The translations under genes and the position numbers were made by a program. A stretch of DNA of 64,000 nucleotides from assembly GCF_030272615.1 (NCBI RefSeq), contig NC_081412.1, positions 21,369,932 through 21,433,931 of the forward strand. Reading direction: 5' to 3'. The stretch is from Cryptomeria japonica (taxonomy: Eukaryota; Streptophyta; Pinopsida; Cupressales; Cupressaceae). Under the pieces are notes generated by a model. That model was not told where the DNA came from, searched no databases, and was given only the letters and a program-made list of their open reading frames with translations. This document shows, in pieces, positions 1 to 10,451 of the stretch; the first letter of the stretch is position 1; the number at the start of each line of letters is the position of its first letter.

Positions 1-1407
1 TATCAAAAACAAGCATTTGATTCCTCAAATTGATGAACTACTAGATGAACTCCATGGATCACTATATTTTTCTGAAATTGACTTGAGATCTGATTATCAT
101 CAATTTCAAGTCTGTGAAGATGCAGCAAAACTAGTTTTCCATTGTCACTATAGACGCTTTAAATTCCTGGTCATGCCTTCTGGTCTCACCAACACTCCCG
201 CCACCTTTCAATCATCCATGAATCACACATTTAGTAAACAGCTCCAGAAATTTGTTTTAGTATTTTTTGATGACATCTTGATATATAGCAAGAAATGGGA
301 GGAACATTTGAGACACTTGGATGAGGTACTTGGACTTTTGAAACAAAAATCCTTTCATGCCAAAGAGCCCAAATGTGTGTTTTGATTGACTGAAATTGTG
401 TACTTAGGACATGTTACGAGTGCTTATGGAGTTTTGTGTGGTTCACCATAAGATCCAAGTCATCATCAGTTAGCCATTTCCTAAAAAGCTGACACAATTA
501 AGGAGATTTTTAGGTCTTGGCAACTACTACAAAAGATTTGTTCATGGATTCTCTCAATTGGCTGCCCCATTGACTAATCTAAACAAAAAAGGACCGTTCA
601 CTTGGAAAAGAAAAGGGTATTTGAGCGGCTTAAGGAAGTAATGAGTACTTGGCCTGTACTTGCGGTACCAGATTCCTCACTTCCTTTCGTACTTGAATGT
701 GACATATCTAGAGAAGGGATTGGAGCAGTGCCAATGCAAAAAAATCAGCCTGCAGCCTTTGAGTGTTGAAAGCTAAAGGAACCAAAAAGAGGATTCTCCA
801 TTTATGATAAAGAAAAGCTTGCAATCATGTATGCCTTGGCAAAATTCAAGCGATATCTAGTGTATGGCAAGTTCAGCGTGAAGATAGATCATAACAATTT
901 AAAATTCTTTCTAAGCCATTGAGACCTTAATGACCACCAACAAAAATGAGTAAGCTCACTCCAAGCTTACAATGTTGAAATTGAATATGCTAAAGGAAAA
1001 AAGAATGTAGTGGTGAATGCACTCTCTAGGATACCAAGCATATGCTCCATTTCCAAAATTTAATAATGATTGCAAGGACTTGTTAATAGCTGAATATGCC
1101 AAAGATGGTTTTTCCAATGATATTTTTAACAAAAAACTCAATGATGAAAATTTGAAGGTGAGCAATGGACTTTCAATGTAAGGGAAGAAACTTCTTGGCT
1201 CCCAAATGAAAGTTAAAAAAGAAAATCCTAGAAGCAATTCATTTTTTTCCCCAATTATGACATTAAAGATTCTACGAGACATATAAGTAGATAAAAAAAA
1301 GTTTTCTTGGAAAACCATGAAAGAAGTGTTCAAACATGTATGTGAATGTTCTTGCCAACTAAACAAGACAGAGCAGCCATTTCCAACCGGTTTGCTTCAG
1401 CCCTTAC
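1..1407 (+). pseudogene. Ty3/gypsy pol remnant, left part (RT, RNase H, start of integrase)
   Basis: Decayed pol of a chromovirus-like Ty3/gypsy retrotransposon, which copies element RNA into DNA. Bases 17-385 are open and encode the reverse transcriptase palm, with IDLRSDYHQ, MPSGLTNTPATFQ and the catalytic FFDDILIYS. Downstream, with several stops and frameshifts, come the RT connection ([11 protein letters not shown] near 510-540), RNase H (EKLAIMYALAKFKRYL near 810-860, then an ALSRIP-like end near 1020-1040) and the integrase zinc-binding end (CECSCQLNK near 1340-1365, LLQPL at 1390-1405). The frame is broken exactly at 1408 by a giant solo LTR and resumes at 5345. The 5' part lies outside the window. 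It sits antisense to TAF4, presumably in one of its introns. Family assignment is firm; lineage is inferred from motif style. Confidence 0.9.
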
Positions 1408-1605
1408 TGTTGACGTGTATTTTGTACACAATCATACACAGAATAAAATACCCAAGGGTACCTTATCCTCTCTTGAATAAAGTCTCTGATTGCTGAAGAT
1501 ATCGCAAGAAAGGATCAATCAGGGTGACTCCAATGTTCTTTTATGTAGGGTCTCTACGTGTGGATAAGCACCAGTGGTCGTTGTGAATGCTGTTTCATCA
1601 AGGGG

Positions 1606-1611
1606 CCTTAC
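1606..1611 (-). promoter_or_regulatory. Splice-donor-like site in U5 of giant LTR copy 1
   Basis: The minus strand reads GTAAGG followed by CCCCTTG, 203 bp from the LTR 3' end. The same sequence, as GTAAGTCCCCTTG, occurs at nearly the same distance in three other copies (22441, 43948, 48997). A leader intron is inferred; the acceptor is not identified. Confidence 0.4.
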
Positions 1612-1727
1612 GTCCTCCGAGCTGTAGGAACAAGATTTCTCTAAACTAACAAGTTCTCAAAAAGATCAAAGGGTAGAGTTTGCAAGGGATAAATTCTAAT
1701 CTAATCCTATGAATGACCTAATGTAGG

Positions 1728-1793
1728 CTAGACTTGGCAAGATTCAACCAATTTCAGTATCTAGACTTGGCAAGATTCAACCAATTTCAGTAT
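1728..1793. repeat. 33-bp direct duplication
   Basis: A 33-bp unit beginning CTAGACTTGGCAAG is present twice in tandem without visible change, inside the U5 side of giant LTR copy 1. It looks like a recent slippage product private to this copy. Confidence 0.85.
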
Positions 1794-2300
1794 TGCCAAG
1801 GAATTACAACTCTACTGAGATTGATGTGATCTTCTAAGGTAACAAATGATTTTTCAATTCATCAAGGATCATGGACACTACCACAAAGGCACATATCCAA
1901 AGCTCAATGACGATTGAAGGTTGAAGTAATTCAAGTCTCTCCAGTTGACCACACAAGGCGTTCCTACAAATCAGTAAGAAGCTAGTGGTTTGGAACGTGA
2001 ATCTCACCAAAATCAAGCCCAACACTTAGTCCTTCAAATTTAAACGCTACTTCGACTGAGAATGATTCAAGAAAGTAAACAACCATGAAGATAACCACGA
2101 GAATTGCAATAAAACACCATAATTTCAATATTTTATTGATCTCAAAGTCAAAATAGACAACAATTGTTTGAAATTCTTTCTTCAAACTCAATCTTGCTAC
2201 AAAATAACTTTCTTCCCTCCAAAAGCTCTAATCTTCTAACTATTTCTTATTGCTCTCTCTATTTCTAATTTTCTAATGACAAAATGAAAATGAGTGAGGG

Positions 2301-2310
2301 TATATATAGC
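2301..2310 (-). promoter_or_regulatory. TATA box of giant LTR copy 1
   Basis: Minus-strand CTATATATAC, 62 bp downstream of the telobox palindrome at 2373-2390. Position and spacing match the TATA boxes of copies 3 and 4 of the family, so this is probably the U3 promoter. Confidence 0.65.
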
Positions 2311-2372
2311 ATCCTCAATTACAATGAACGGCCCAGATCAAAAGAAGATCAACGGCTGAGATTCTGACACCT

Positions 2373-2390
2373 AAACCCTAATTAGGGTTT
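2373..2390. promoter_or_regulatory. Telobox palindrome AAACCCTAATTAGGGTTT
   Basis: A perfect 18-bp palindrome made of two inverted plant teloboxes (AAACCCTAA). It occurs at the same place, upstream of TATA, in all four giant LTRs where the region is present. Teloboxes are known plant promoter motifs bound by Myb-like telomere-repeat-binding proteins; its role here is inferred. Confidence 0.65.
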
Positions 2391-2501
2391 TATTACAAAA
2401 GTTCCCTTTTTACTGAACAATATTAAATGCATAGCCAAATATTTAATTTGGCACAAAAATCTAGGAAACATAGACCAATGATAATTAAGGTGCCATGTCA
2501 T

Positions 2502-4235
2502 CTATAACAACCTCTCTTCTAGAACCTTATTCCCTTTCCAATGCTCCTTTTTAGCATATGCAATGAATCTGGACACGATTCCCTCAATCTCAGCAATAGG
2601 AATCTCAGGAAGATTCCTCATTCGTTCCTCCAAGTGAATAATCTGATCAAAGGCCTTGAGAAGAGCTGCGTCCCATTCAGGTTCGAGTTCCTTGATTTTC
2701 TCAATTAGGAGCATAGTAGCAAACATTTGATCTCTTTGCTCATCTGTAATAACATTCTCATCTTTGCAAAAGATGACTTTGACCCTTTCTTCCAACTCTT
2801 GAAGATCCACATCTGTCTCAACTTCGATCCTTCTACCAAGAATAGTACATAAAACCCCAAACACCTTGTCCTGGATTGGATTGATGACCTCCTCCACTTG
2901 ATTGCATTTGGTGCTGGTGTCCTCGAAAAGAACTTCCTTCATCTGGAGTAAAGTAGACCACTGGAGTAAATTATGAGCTCCTCCATCCATTATCTTTTCT
3001 TGTGCTAAGGTCTTCCTTGGTGTTTGCCTGATTACTTGAAGAACAGGAATGATAACATCTTTAGTATGAGCAAAGGCGGCTACTGTTATCATTAGGTTGT
3101 GGATGATCTCAAGGACCTGGATAGCCCGATGAATGGTCTGCATCATTCTTGTTGCAAACTCAATGGCAACTGTATGGGATTTGTCAATCCAAGAGCTCAT
3201 AAGCTGGACCAAGCTCTTAACTTTCTCTGCTTCACCAACTGATTCAAGGGGAAGTGCCTGCACAGGAGATACTGCTGGATCCTGACGTCCCAAAGGCTGA
3301 CTGAGGTGGCTAATGTAGCCTCTCCAAGCACTGACCTCTTTCTCAAGTTTTCTATTCTTTTCCATTTCTCCTCTAAGCTTGTCTTTAAGTGCCTCAAATG
3401 AATCAGTTGCCTCATCCAATGCCTGCTCGGTGGTGAGTGGACCAAGCTCAACGGTTTCTACATCATATTCTTCTGCAAGGATTTCACCCTCGTACTTGTC
3501 CACTGCCGGTGTAGCTATCTGCAACTTCCTGGACCCTGTCTCATCTCTGATCATCTTGGATATTTTGGTGGCCGCCTTCTTTTCTGTTACTTCCTGAGAA
3601 TTTCCAACAAGGTTCTCTAAATCAATCACATTATCTTCGTCTTCGATCACAATCACCCTTGTTAGTCTCTCCTTCAACCAATCTGGAATGGCGGACCTTG
3701 TCTCTCTAACTTGTATTTCTTTAGGCAATGGCTCTTCTTTCCGAAGAGGAGATGTCGCTTCATCGTCATTCTGGTCTTCATGTAGCTCATTGACCTGGGG
3801 AGATTGACTTGATGAACGTTGAGATGCCTATCCTCCATCATGTTTATCATTCTGAACCATTGATTCCATAGATTCCTCTACTTCAAGTGTCCTCTTCTCC
3901 TGTCGAGAAGATGTGCCGGATGAGCGATCTCGATTGGCCTCTTGCTTCTTCTTGGAAGATTCTCTTTTCTCAGGTCTTTCCTTCCTCTTCGCACCTCTAG
4001 GATGAGGATTACCTTCACTTACGCTTCTGGGGTGAGGATTGCCTTCGCTTGTGCTTCTAGGATAAGGATGGCCCTCACTTGCGCTTGCACCTTCTGCCGA
4101 AAACTTGTCTTTTGAGAAAATCGCTCTGGTCCCTGGGAGAGGGACAGGAGCTACCTTTGAAATTCGCCTTGGTCCCTGAGAGAGGGACAAGAGCGCCCTA
4201 GCCAATTTGGATCGATTTTCTCCATTGTGGTCCAT
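2502..4235 (-). pseudogene. LTR-encoded protein of unknown family, copy 1
   Basis: The main open frame is 408 residues (3728 to 2502), preceded by a 135-residue frame (4235 to 3828) rich in S, E, K and R; a single stop near 3828 separates them, and the intervening stretch also reads as plausible coding sequence. The protein has a basic, low-complexity N-terminal region with tandem SEGNPHPR-like repeats, then PDWLKERL, an acidic stretch, a motif around ISKMIRDETGSRKL, and a long helical, charged C-terminal half that may form coiled coils, ending VLEERLL. It matches the protein at 29089-32202 in the PDWL, ITRDEFGSRTL and C-terminal FITYA regions, so it is a conserved family and not a chance ORF. 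I recognise no catalytic domain; it is neither gag nor pol. It lies between the hairpin array and the LTR promoter. Confidence 0.7.
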
Positions 4236-4875
4236 TCAAGTTATATTCAATGAGCAAAACGCACTTTCCTTGTCCTTCTCAAATCGCGAAATCATTTAAA
4301 TCTTGCAAGGATAAGGCGAACTTGGAATTCAAGCTCTGGTCCTTCAGTGAGGGACAAGAGCGATTTTTGTCATTTTAGCATATTTCCTTGCTAGTTGGTT
4401 ACTCAAATTATATTCAATGGACAAAACGTGCCCTCCTTGATCTCTTCCAATCAAAAAATTGTCTTGGTCCTGCAAGGACAGTGCAACTTTGAAAAACAAG
4501 CTCTGGTCCTTCAGTGAGGGACAGGAGCGATTTTGGTCCTCAAGGTCAAATCTTCATAATTATCATCTCGAATTTCCTTTGCTGGGGAAGATACCATCAT
4601 TTTGCAAGTTATGAACAAAAGTCCAAATCAAAAAAAATGTCCAAGAAGGTGTGTTTGAGGAAAATCGCTTTGGTCCCTGGGTGAGGGACAGGAGTGAACT
4701 TGTCTTTGAACTTAAAAAACTTGTCATTTTGAGTCTTCAAAATCTTCAAAATCTTCAATTCCCGCTCGATTGTATCTCCTGGCGACCCTGCACAAAACAA
4801 ATAAAACAAGTCAATAACCAAGATGCATAAAATATTAATTTCGCCCTGGTGCCTGAGAGAGGGACAGGAGCGATT
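4121..4875. repeat. Array of six imperfect palindromes, GTCCCT/AGGGAC stem
   Basis: Six copies of a roughly 33-bp imperfect palindrome, TCGCTCtgGTCCCT then a short loop then AGGGACagGAGCGA, start near 4121, 4163, 4331, 4498, 4664 and 4841. Aligned on the GGT triplet, the steps are 43, 167, 167, 167 and 176 bp. The spacers are much less alike than the palindromes. The first two lie inside the start of the 135-residue ORF. The arms differ from those in the array at 46093 but pair equally well. Confidence 0.8.
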
Positions 4876-5289
4876 TTGCCCTTATAAGCCAAAATATCAA
4901 AAATTAGGTCTTCAAATCACTTCATCATGCAAGGTTAGGTCGTTTTTAAGTCCAGGAATCGGTTACCTTGCTTCCAAAATTTTGGTTAGAATTTGCCCAG
5001 ACAAAATGAATAATTCCATTAAAATGCTAACCCCTAGACCTAACTTGAATTTGCCTTTTTTGAAAAACCTGACTGGACCGATCCTGAGACAAACTCAACT
5101 TCCTGACAGACTCAGGCTATTTCAAAATTGCAATCTCAGGGAGGATGCTTAATAATCTTTCAAAATTAGACTGGACCCGGCTCGAAAACATCAAAAGGCA
5201 ACTCCTAAGACTTAACCCTATTCCAGACGACTCACTCACTTACTCAAAATCCTAAAAGCAGAGAGAAGAACAGGCAAAACAAAAGCAAA

Positions 5290-5339
5290 AAAGAGGGGGT
5301 CCACATTTTAATGGGGCGATGTGTGAAATGGTCACAACA
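5290..5339 (-). other. Conserved 5' terminal block of giant LTR copy 1
   Basis: On the minus strand the LTR begins TGTTGTGACCATTTCACAC, then ATCGCCCCATT, a short AT centre and a GGACCCCC run. The same block opens copies 2 (34468) and 4 (45731). The CCCCATT/AATGGGG arms form a small palindrome, perfect in copies 2 and 4 and with one mismatch here. Confidence 0.7.
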
Positions 5340-5925
5340 CTTACCCATTCTTGAACAAAAGTGGGAGAGGATATCTATGGACTTTTACCACAAGACTTTC
5401 AAAGGCACAAGTTAGAGATTGTATTTAGATGGTGGTGGATAGGTTAACAAAATATGTACATTTCTGCCCTATTGTAGTTGATTACAAGGCACGAGTGCCA
5501 GATTTGTTCTACAAAGAAATTTTCTAACACCATAGTCTGCCAAAAAAAAAGTGTAAGTAACCATGAAAGCACATTTTTAAGTCTATTTTGGCAGCAATTG
5601 TTCCAATTAGTGGGCAATGCACTCACTCCAAGCACGAGCTACCACCCATTGACAGATGACCAGACAGAAATAGTTAACAAATAGGTAGATGGATATTTAA
5701 GGAGCTATGTTTCAGAAAAGCAAAATGCATGGGTCAAATTCCTCTACCTGGGAGAGTAGTGCTCATTACAAGGCCTTGAATGTGTGTGATGCTCCAACAA
5801 GTTGATTTGGTCTTTTCAAATAGTGGGGTGCCTACAGATTTGTTTTAAACAAATCAAGACTTGTTGAAGATCCTTAACGTACATGTACAGCAAGCTCAAA
5901 ATCAGCACAAACCAAGGTTGCTAGG
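5340..5925 (+). pseudogene. Ty3/gypsy integrase remnant, right part
   Basis: Continuation of the element at 1-1407 after the giant LTR and the target duplication. Visible pieces are the integrase core start (WERISMDFY, about 5370-5395), VDRLTKYVHF with the usual core spacing (about 5430-5470), the region ending TPSTSYHPLTDDQTEIVNK (5628-5684), then YLRSYVSEKQNAWVKFL and a C-terminal VHVQQAQNQHK (about 5880-5912). Many stops and frame changes. Similarity fades near 5920; no 3' LTR follows, so the right end was deleted or replaced. Confidence 0.85.
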
Positions 5926-6279
5926 GGACAAGTACACTGTACTGGTACTAGTTCGGGAGACTAATACTGGTATCAGAGATTGGTACTATTACCCGTACGA
6001 CTATTTTTTTGAAATAGGAGACAAGGATACTTGGAGACAACATTATTTTAAGATAATTTAATATTTTATAGAAGATCTGAAAATATCATGGCATTGAACT
6101 TTCAAAACAAGAATAGTGGTAAAGTTTAACATTAACCTAACAATTTAAGTACACAAATGACATTTCACATCCACTATGTATTTGATATTAGATGAGATTA
6201 AATATTGAAATTCAAAAATCTTGATAGATTGATAAGCTGATATGCAAACAAAAAACAAAAATCAGAAATCTATCATCTA
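5926..6279. other. AT-rich intronic DNA, nothing recognised
   Basis: Between the integrase remnant and the hAT remnant. No ORF, repeat or promoter that I can support. Confidence 0.6.
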
Positions 6280-7140
6280 CACTTCTATGCCATGATCATC
6301 CATATCAATGTCCTCGACGATGATGCTCTCCAAATGCTCATCACTCTCAACTCAAGCTCCTTTGTTGGTAGAATAACTGGGGATAAATCGGTAAGGCCAT
6401 TTGCTTCAATCACTCCAACCACAATGGCTGCAACTTCTCCATCAAGTGAAATTTGGTCCCATTTTGCTGAAAGACCCTCATTGTATCCAAGATCTACATG
6501 AGAGAAAACAAAGTAAGCTATGAATGTACACTGGGTTCTCTGCTTTACTTGACCCCAATCGGTTCCTGTTTAGTGAATGAATAAAACCATAAGTACTCCA
6601 ATTTCTCTCACAAGATGAAGTAATGGCTACTTATGAGAGCAATCTAATTGCAAATGATATCTATAGGGTCTTTCTTTGCTTTCATATCACATAAAACTTC
6701 CATGGAAGAAAAATCACCATGCCCACGTGAAAATTATTCCATTGACTCCTCAAAATTGAAATCCTCACCTCGTCCATAAATCTTTTTTATTGCAACCCAA
6801 AACCCCTTCAATACCTCTCTATCCCCGTATGGAGCCCTCTTACTTGTCACTTGCATATTATACCATTTAAGATTTAAGGCATAGGTGCACAAAGAAGAGG
6901 TGTGTTAACTTCATTTCATCTTCCATGTAACTTTTCCTCTATCAAAAGATATAGAGAAAGGTTTTTTGCATCCGTTATCTTCTTGAGTCTTTCACACATG
7001 TAATCTATTGCTTCATAAACTTCTCCCAAACATGCATTGTCTAAATCTGCAAATTTGATCACCTCACATATGGGCTTAATAAAGTCCACAACAACTTTAA
7101 CATCAACCTAAAATGGTCATCAAGGATCATACCTCTCACC
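6280..7140 (-). pseudogene. hAT-family transposase remnant (C-terminal part)
   Basis: Read on the minus strand with several stops and frameshifts, this resembles the C-terminal half of a plant hAT transposase (cut-and-paste DNA transposition). Supporting pieces are VDFIKPICEVIKFADLDNAC and YEAIDYMCERLKKI (about 7000-7100), a TPLLCTYALNLKWYN stretch near 6850-6905, and the hAT dimerisation motif CERNWSTYGFIHSLNRNR at about 6545-6615, followed by a KAENPVYIHS end. An acidic tail (ESIIVEDIDMDDHG) follows near 6290-6340. The N-terminal half and terminal inverted repeats were not found. Confidence 0.75.
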
Positions 7141-9039
7141 TCAACTTAAGTACCTAATGTAGATTATCTCCAAGCTGCCCATGCATCACTAAACAAGTGT
7201 AGAACACATAACTCCTTTGACTTCACAAAGACGGTCAAGAAGAATAAAATAAGAAGCAAGCCATGTGTAAGGAGGTTTAAGAAGTTCCACATTGGCAAAT
7301 TTTCAATAAATGGCGTGTACGTTGATGGTTACATATGAACATTTGTGTTTTTCTGCCCTTTTCTATGAAATCTAAAATCCACTATAACTTGCCAATATTA
7401 GTGCATTATTCAATGAGTGCAAACAACATGGTATCCAAAATGGAACCCTCTTCCTCTTTGCATTCAAGGACACAGGATCGTTTGATCAAGGATTAAACAG
7501 CGAAGGCTCTTCTTGGAAGAGTGTCCAAAATTAGAAAGGTGAATGGATGTTTGGAAAAAAGTCAAGATCGCCCATCCTTGATTATTCAGCTAGAATCTGT
7601 CTTGGAGGACGTTAATTATATGAGCAATCACACATCAAAATGCAAGTTCATGGGGATTCGAGTCTCATTGCAATTTATAGAATTGTTGGCTCGAAGGACC
7701 TGGAACCCTAAGGGAGATATGGAGATAATGCTGACTACCAAGAACTATTTTACAGTTGTTGTTTCATGCCTGGCGAATAGGAATATAGCATTTGAGGGAG
7801 GGCCTTACTTTTAGAACTAAGTTGGCCTTTTTCTCAAACCATGGCACATGGACTTTAACTCTATGAAGGAGCTTCCTTCTAGGGTTCCTGTCTAGGTGCG
7901 GCTTCTGCAACTCCCACTCAAGTTTTGGAGAAATGACATATTGCAAATGATCACTCTTTTACTTGGCAAAAAATAGGCTCATCACAACAAATGTTGGACA
8001 AAAATTAGCCCAAGTTATCCTCGATTTTGGAATGAGGTGAAGTTATCCTCCTTTCCAATCATTACACTCCAAGTGATATTTTAGGCAAATCCTTGTTTTA
8101 GTCTCATGTTAGATACGTTTGATCCCTTGCCTCTTTTCTTCCTTGGATTCTTGTAAGGGATTTTAATGTTGTCACTTGTCTGGAAGAGAAGAGGGGAGTT
8201 ACAATCTGGCTGGAACTCTCTTCCAATCTTCTAAGGGAGAATATAGACTTCCTGAATCTGGTGGATATTAAACCCAATAATGGCAGGTTTACTAGGAGCA
8301 ATAGGAGATGTGGTGAAGAGGCTATCTCTGAAAGGTTAGACACATTTCTTGTATCTAGCTTTTGGGTTGGGGACAGTTGGACAACCTATTCTGAGATCCT
8401 AGATTGGAGGGGTTTTGATCATTGGCTGATCAAATTCTCTGCAAACTTTTTTAGATTCTCAAAAAAGCCATCCATCAATTTCCAACTTATGTGGCTTCCA
8501 GATTCTTCTCTTCAGGAACATATGTCGAAATGGTGGCATAAGGGAAAGCTCGCTTATGGCATGTCTATGTACTCCTTTGCTAAGAGACTTTAATTTGTCA
8601 AATATATGCTAAAAAGATGGAATATGCAATGCTTTGGTAACATCTTCATGGCTAAAGTGTCTAAGCAGACCCGCTTGGATGCCTTAACTCATCAGATTTG
8701 AGAGCATGGTTTAACTAAGGAAAACCGTACTATGGAGGCTGGTGTTGTGAAGGAACTGGAAGAATGGGAGTTACGCAAAGAAATATTTTGAAAGAAAAAA
8801 GACACGTATCTAATGGCTCATGGAAGGTGATAAGAACGCAGCTTTTCTTAACAACTCTATCAAAGATAGACAACATGGGAATCTCATTTCCTCTCTCTAA
8901 TCCTCTAAGGGAACTAACTTTCATCATTCAATGCGATTCGGCATGAGACTCTGCAGTTTTACTCCTCTTTGTTTATTGAAGACTCTCCCCCTACTAGAGA
9001 GGAAGAAAATCTCATTTTGAAATGTACTCCTTCTCTGGT

Positions 9040-10451
9040 CTCTAATGAGATGAATGACTACTTAATCAGACCTATTTCTTTGGCTGAATTGGAGGAGATT
9101 GTGTTTCAAATGAAGGGAAAAGCCTCAGGTCGAAATGGGTTTCCTATAGAATTTTATCAGGAATTTTGAGAGATTATCAAGCTTGATCTTCTAGAGGTAG
9201 TGCAAGAATCTCAAAGGAACAAGCAACATTAAGAGCCAAGAATGCTACTTTTCTTGCTCTCATCCCGAAAAGAGGAGCTAATTCTTTGGAACTTTTTAGA
9301 CCAATATCCCTATGCAATGTGGTCCACAATATTATTACCCAGTTGATAGTTGAACGGCTCAAGTGGTGGCTTAGCAGTTTAATTTCTGAGAAGCAAGGTC
9401 ACTTTGTTGTTGGTAGACAGATTCTAGATGGGATTATTGTTGCACTGAAGTTGTTCATTGTTCATTCCATGACAACCTCTAAAGAGAAAGCAATGTTCAT
9501 CAAACTAGACATGGCCAAAGCTTATGACCATGTACCTCTAAAGAGAAAGCAATGTTCATCAAACTAGGCATGGCCAAAGCTTATGACCGTGTTAAATGGG
9601 CTTTCCTTTATAAGGTTTTGGCTGACTTTGGGTTTGGTAGGGATTGGATTGAGTGGGTCATGAGCTGTGTAACCTCTTCTTCTTTCTCAGTTCTTATCAA
9701 TGGCGAATGCTATGAGCTTTTTGGTGCTTCTAAAGGCCTCCAGCAAGGTGATCCCCTTTCTCCCTACTTGTTTATCTTAATGGCGAAAGGTTTAGGGAGG
9801 TTTATTAAATCTTGGGTGAGGCAAGGTTTAATCCAGGGATGGAGTTGGGGTAATAGTCTGCCTCCTTACTCCTATTTATAGTTTGTTGATGACATTGATT
9901 TGATGGGTTTGGCCAGAGTTGATAAGGCTACTAAATTAAGAAAGGCTTTGAATATCTATTTGGTGGCCTTTGGGCAAAAGATTAATGAGGACAAGTCCTC
10001 CATATTTTTCTTTAATACTCTGAAGTTCATCCAATCCATAATTGCTCATATTCTCAAATTCAAAATTGGCTCCCTTCCTTTTGTCTATCTTGGTATTCCT
10101 CTTGTTGTGGTCTATCTGCCCTCTCTTGTTGTGGTCTCTTTGCCTGAAGGGTTCTGGCAGGATGCTTTAAATAAGTTTCGCAAGTGAGTTTATCATTAGA
10201 GTTGCAAGTGGCTCTCGACTATTGGGAGGGTGACTTTGTTGAAGTCAGTGGTTCAAACCCTCCCCGTATACAAATGTTTTGTGCTAATAACCCTGTCAAG
10301 CTTTATTAAAGACTTTGAGATGCTCTCTTGGCAATTCTTATGGGCGAGTAACCTGCTTTTGAAGAAGTGGAGTTTGGTCAAATGGGGCTTTGTTTGTAGG
10401 CCGAAGCAGGAAGGTAGTCTAGGTCTTCAACATGCAAGTCTTAGTGGTTAG
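9040..10451 (+). pseudogene. LINE reverse transcriptase domain, inactive
   Basis: The RT of the LINE above. Blocks in order: LAELEEIVFQMKGKASGRNG (9080-9140), RPISLCNVVHNIITQLIVER (9298-9357), FVVGRQILDG (9402-9432), FIKLDMAKAYDHV (9495-9534, first catalytic Asp), KGLQQGDPLSPYLFIL (9733-9780), FVDDIDLMG (9881-9906, the catalytic DD box) and FVYLGIPLV (10080-10107). A 59-bp tandem duplication at 9475-9592 repeats the first catalytic motif and shifts the frame. A stop codon (TAG at 9878-9880) precedes the DD box. The family is certain; the copy cannot be active. Confidence 0.9.
9475..9592 (+). repeat. 59-bp tandem duplication inside the LINE RT
   Basis: The segment starting ACCTCTAAAGAGAAAGC is repeated at 9534 with very few changes (gac/ggc, cat/cgt). 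Since 59 is not a multiple of 3, it throws the RT out of frame. Confidence 0.9.

Larger units (their letters stand above)
1408..5339 (-). mobile_element. Giant solo LTR, copy 1 (3.9 kb, contains an ORF and a hairpin array)
   Basis: A complete insertion with TG...CA ends (plus-strand reading TGTTGACGTG... to ...GGTCACAACA), flanked by the 5-bp target duplication CTTAC at 1403-1407 and 5340-5344. Removing it and one duplication restores the integrase frame of the host element. There are no repeated ends inside, so it behaves as one LTR (solo LTR) and not a full element. Transcription sense is minus: the TATA box at 2301-2310 and the telobox palindrome at 2373-2390 read that way. Order on the minus strand: conserved 5' block (5290-5339), hairpin array (4875-4121), ORF (4235-2502), promoter, splice-donor-like site (1611-1606), 3' end at 1408. 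LTR identity is inferred from the ends, the target duplication and similarity to the LTR before the primer binding site at 22634. Confidence 0.8.

Noticed and set aside
3379-3597. Plus-strand serine-rich ORF
   Set aside because: Antisense shadow of the 408-residue LTR ORF.
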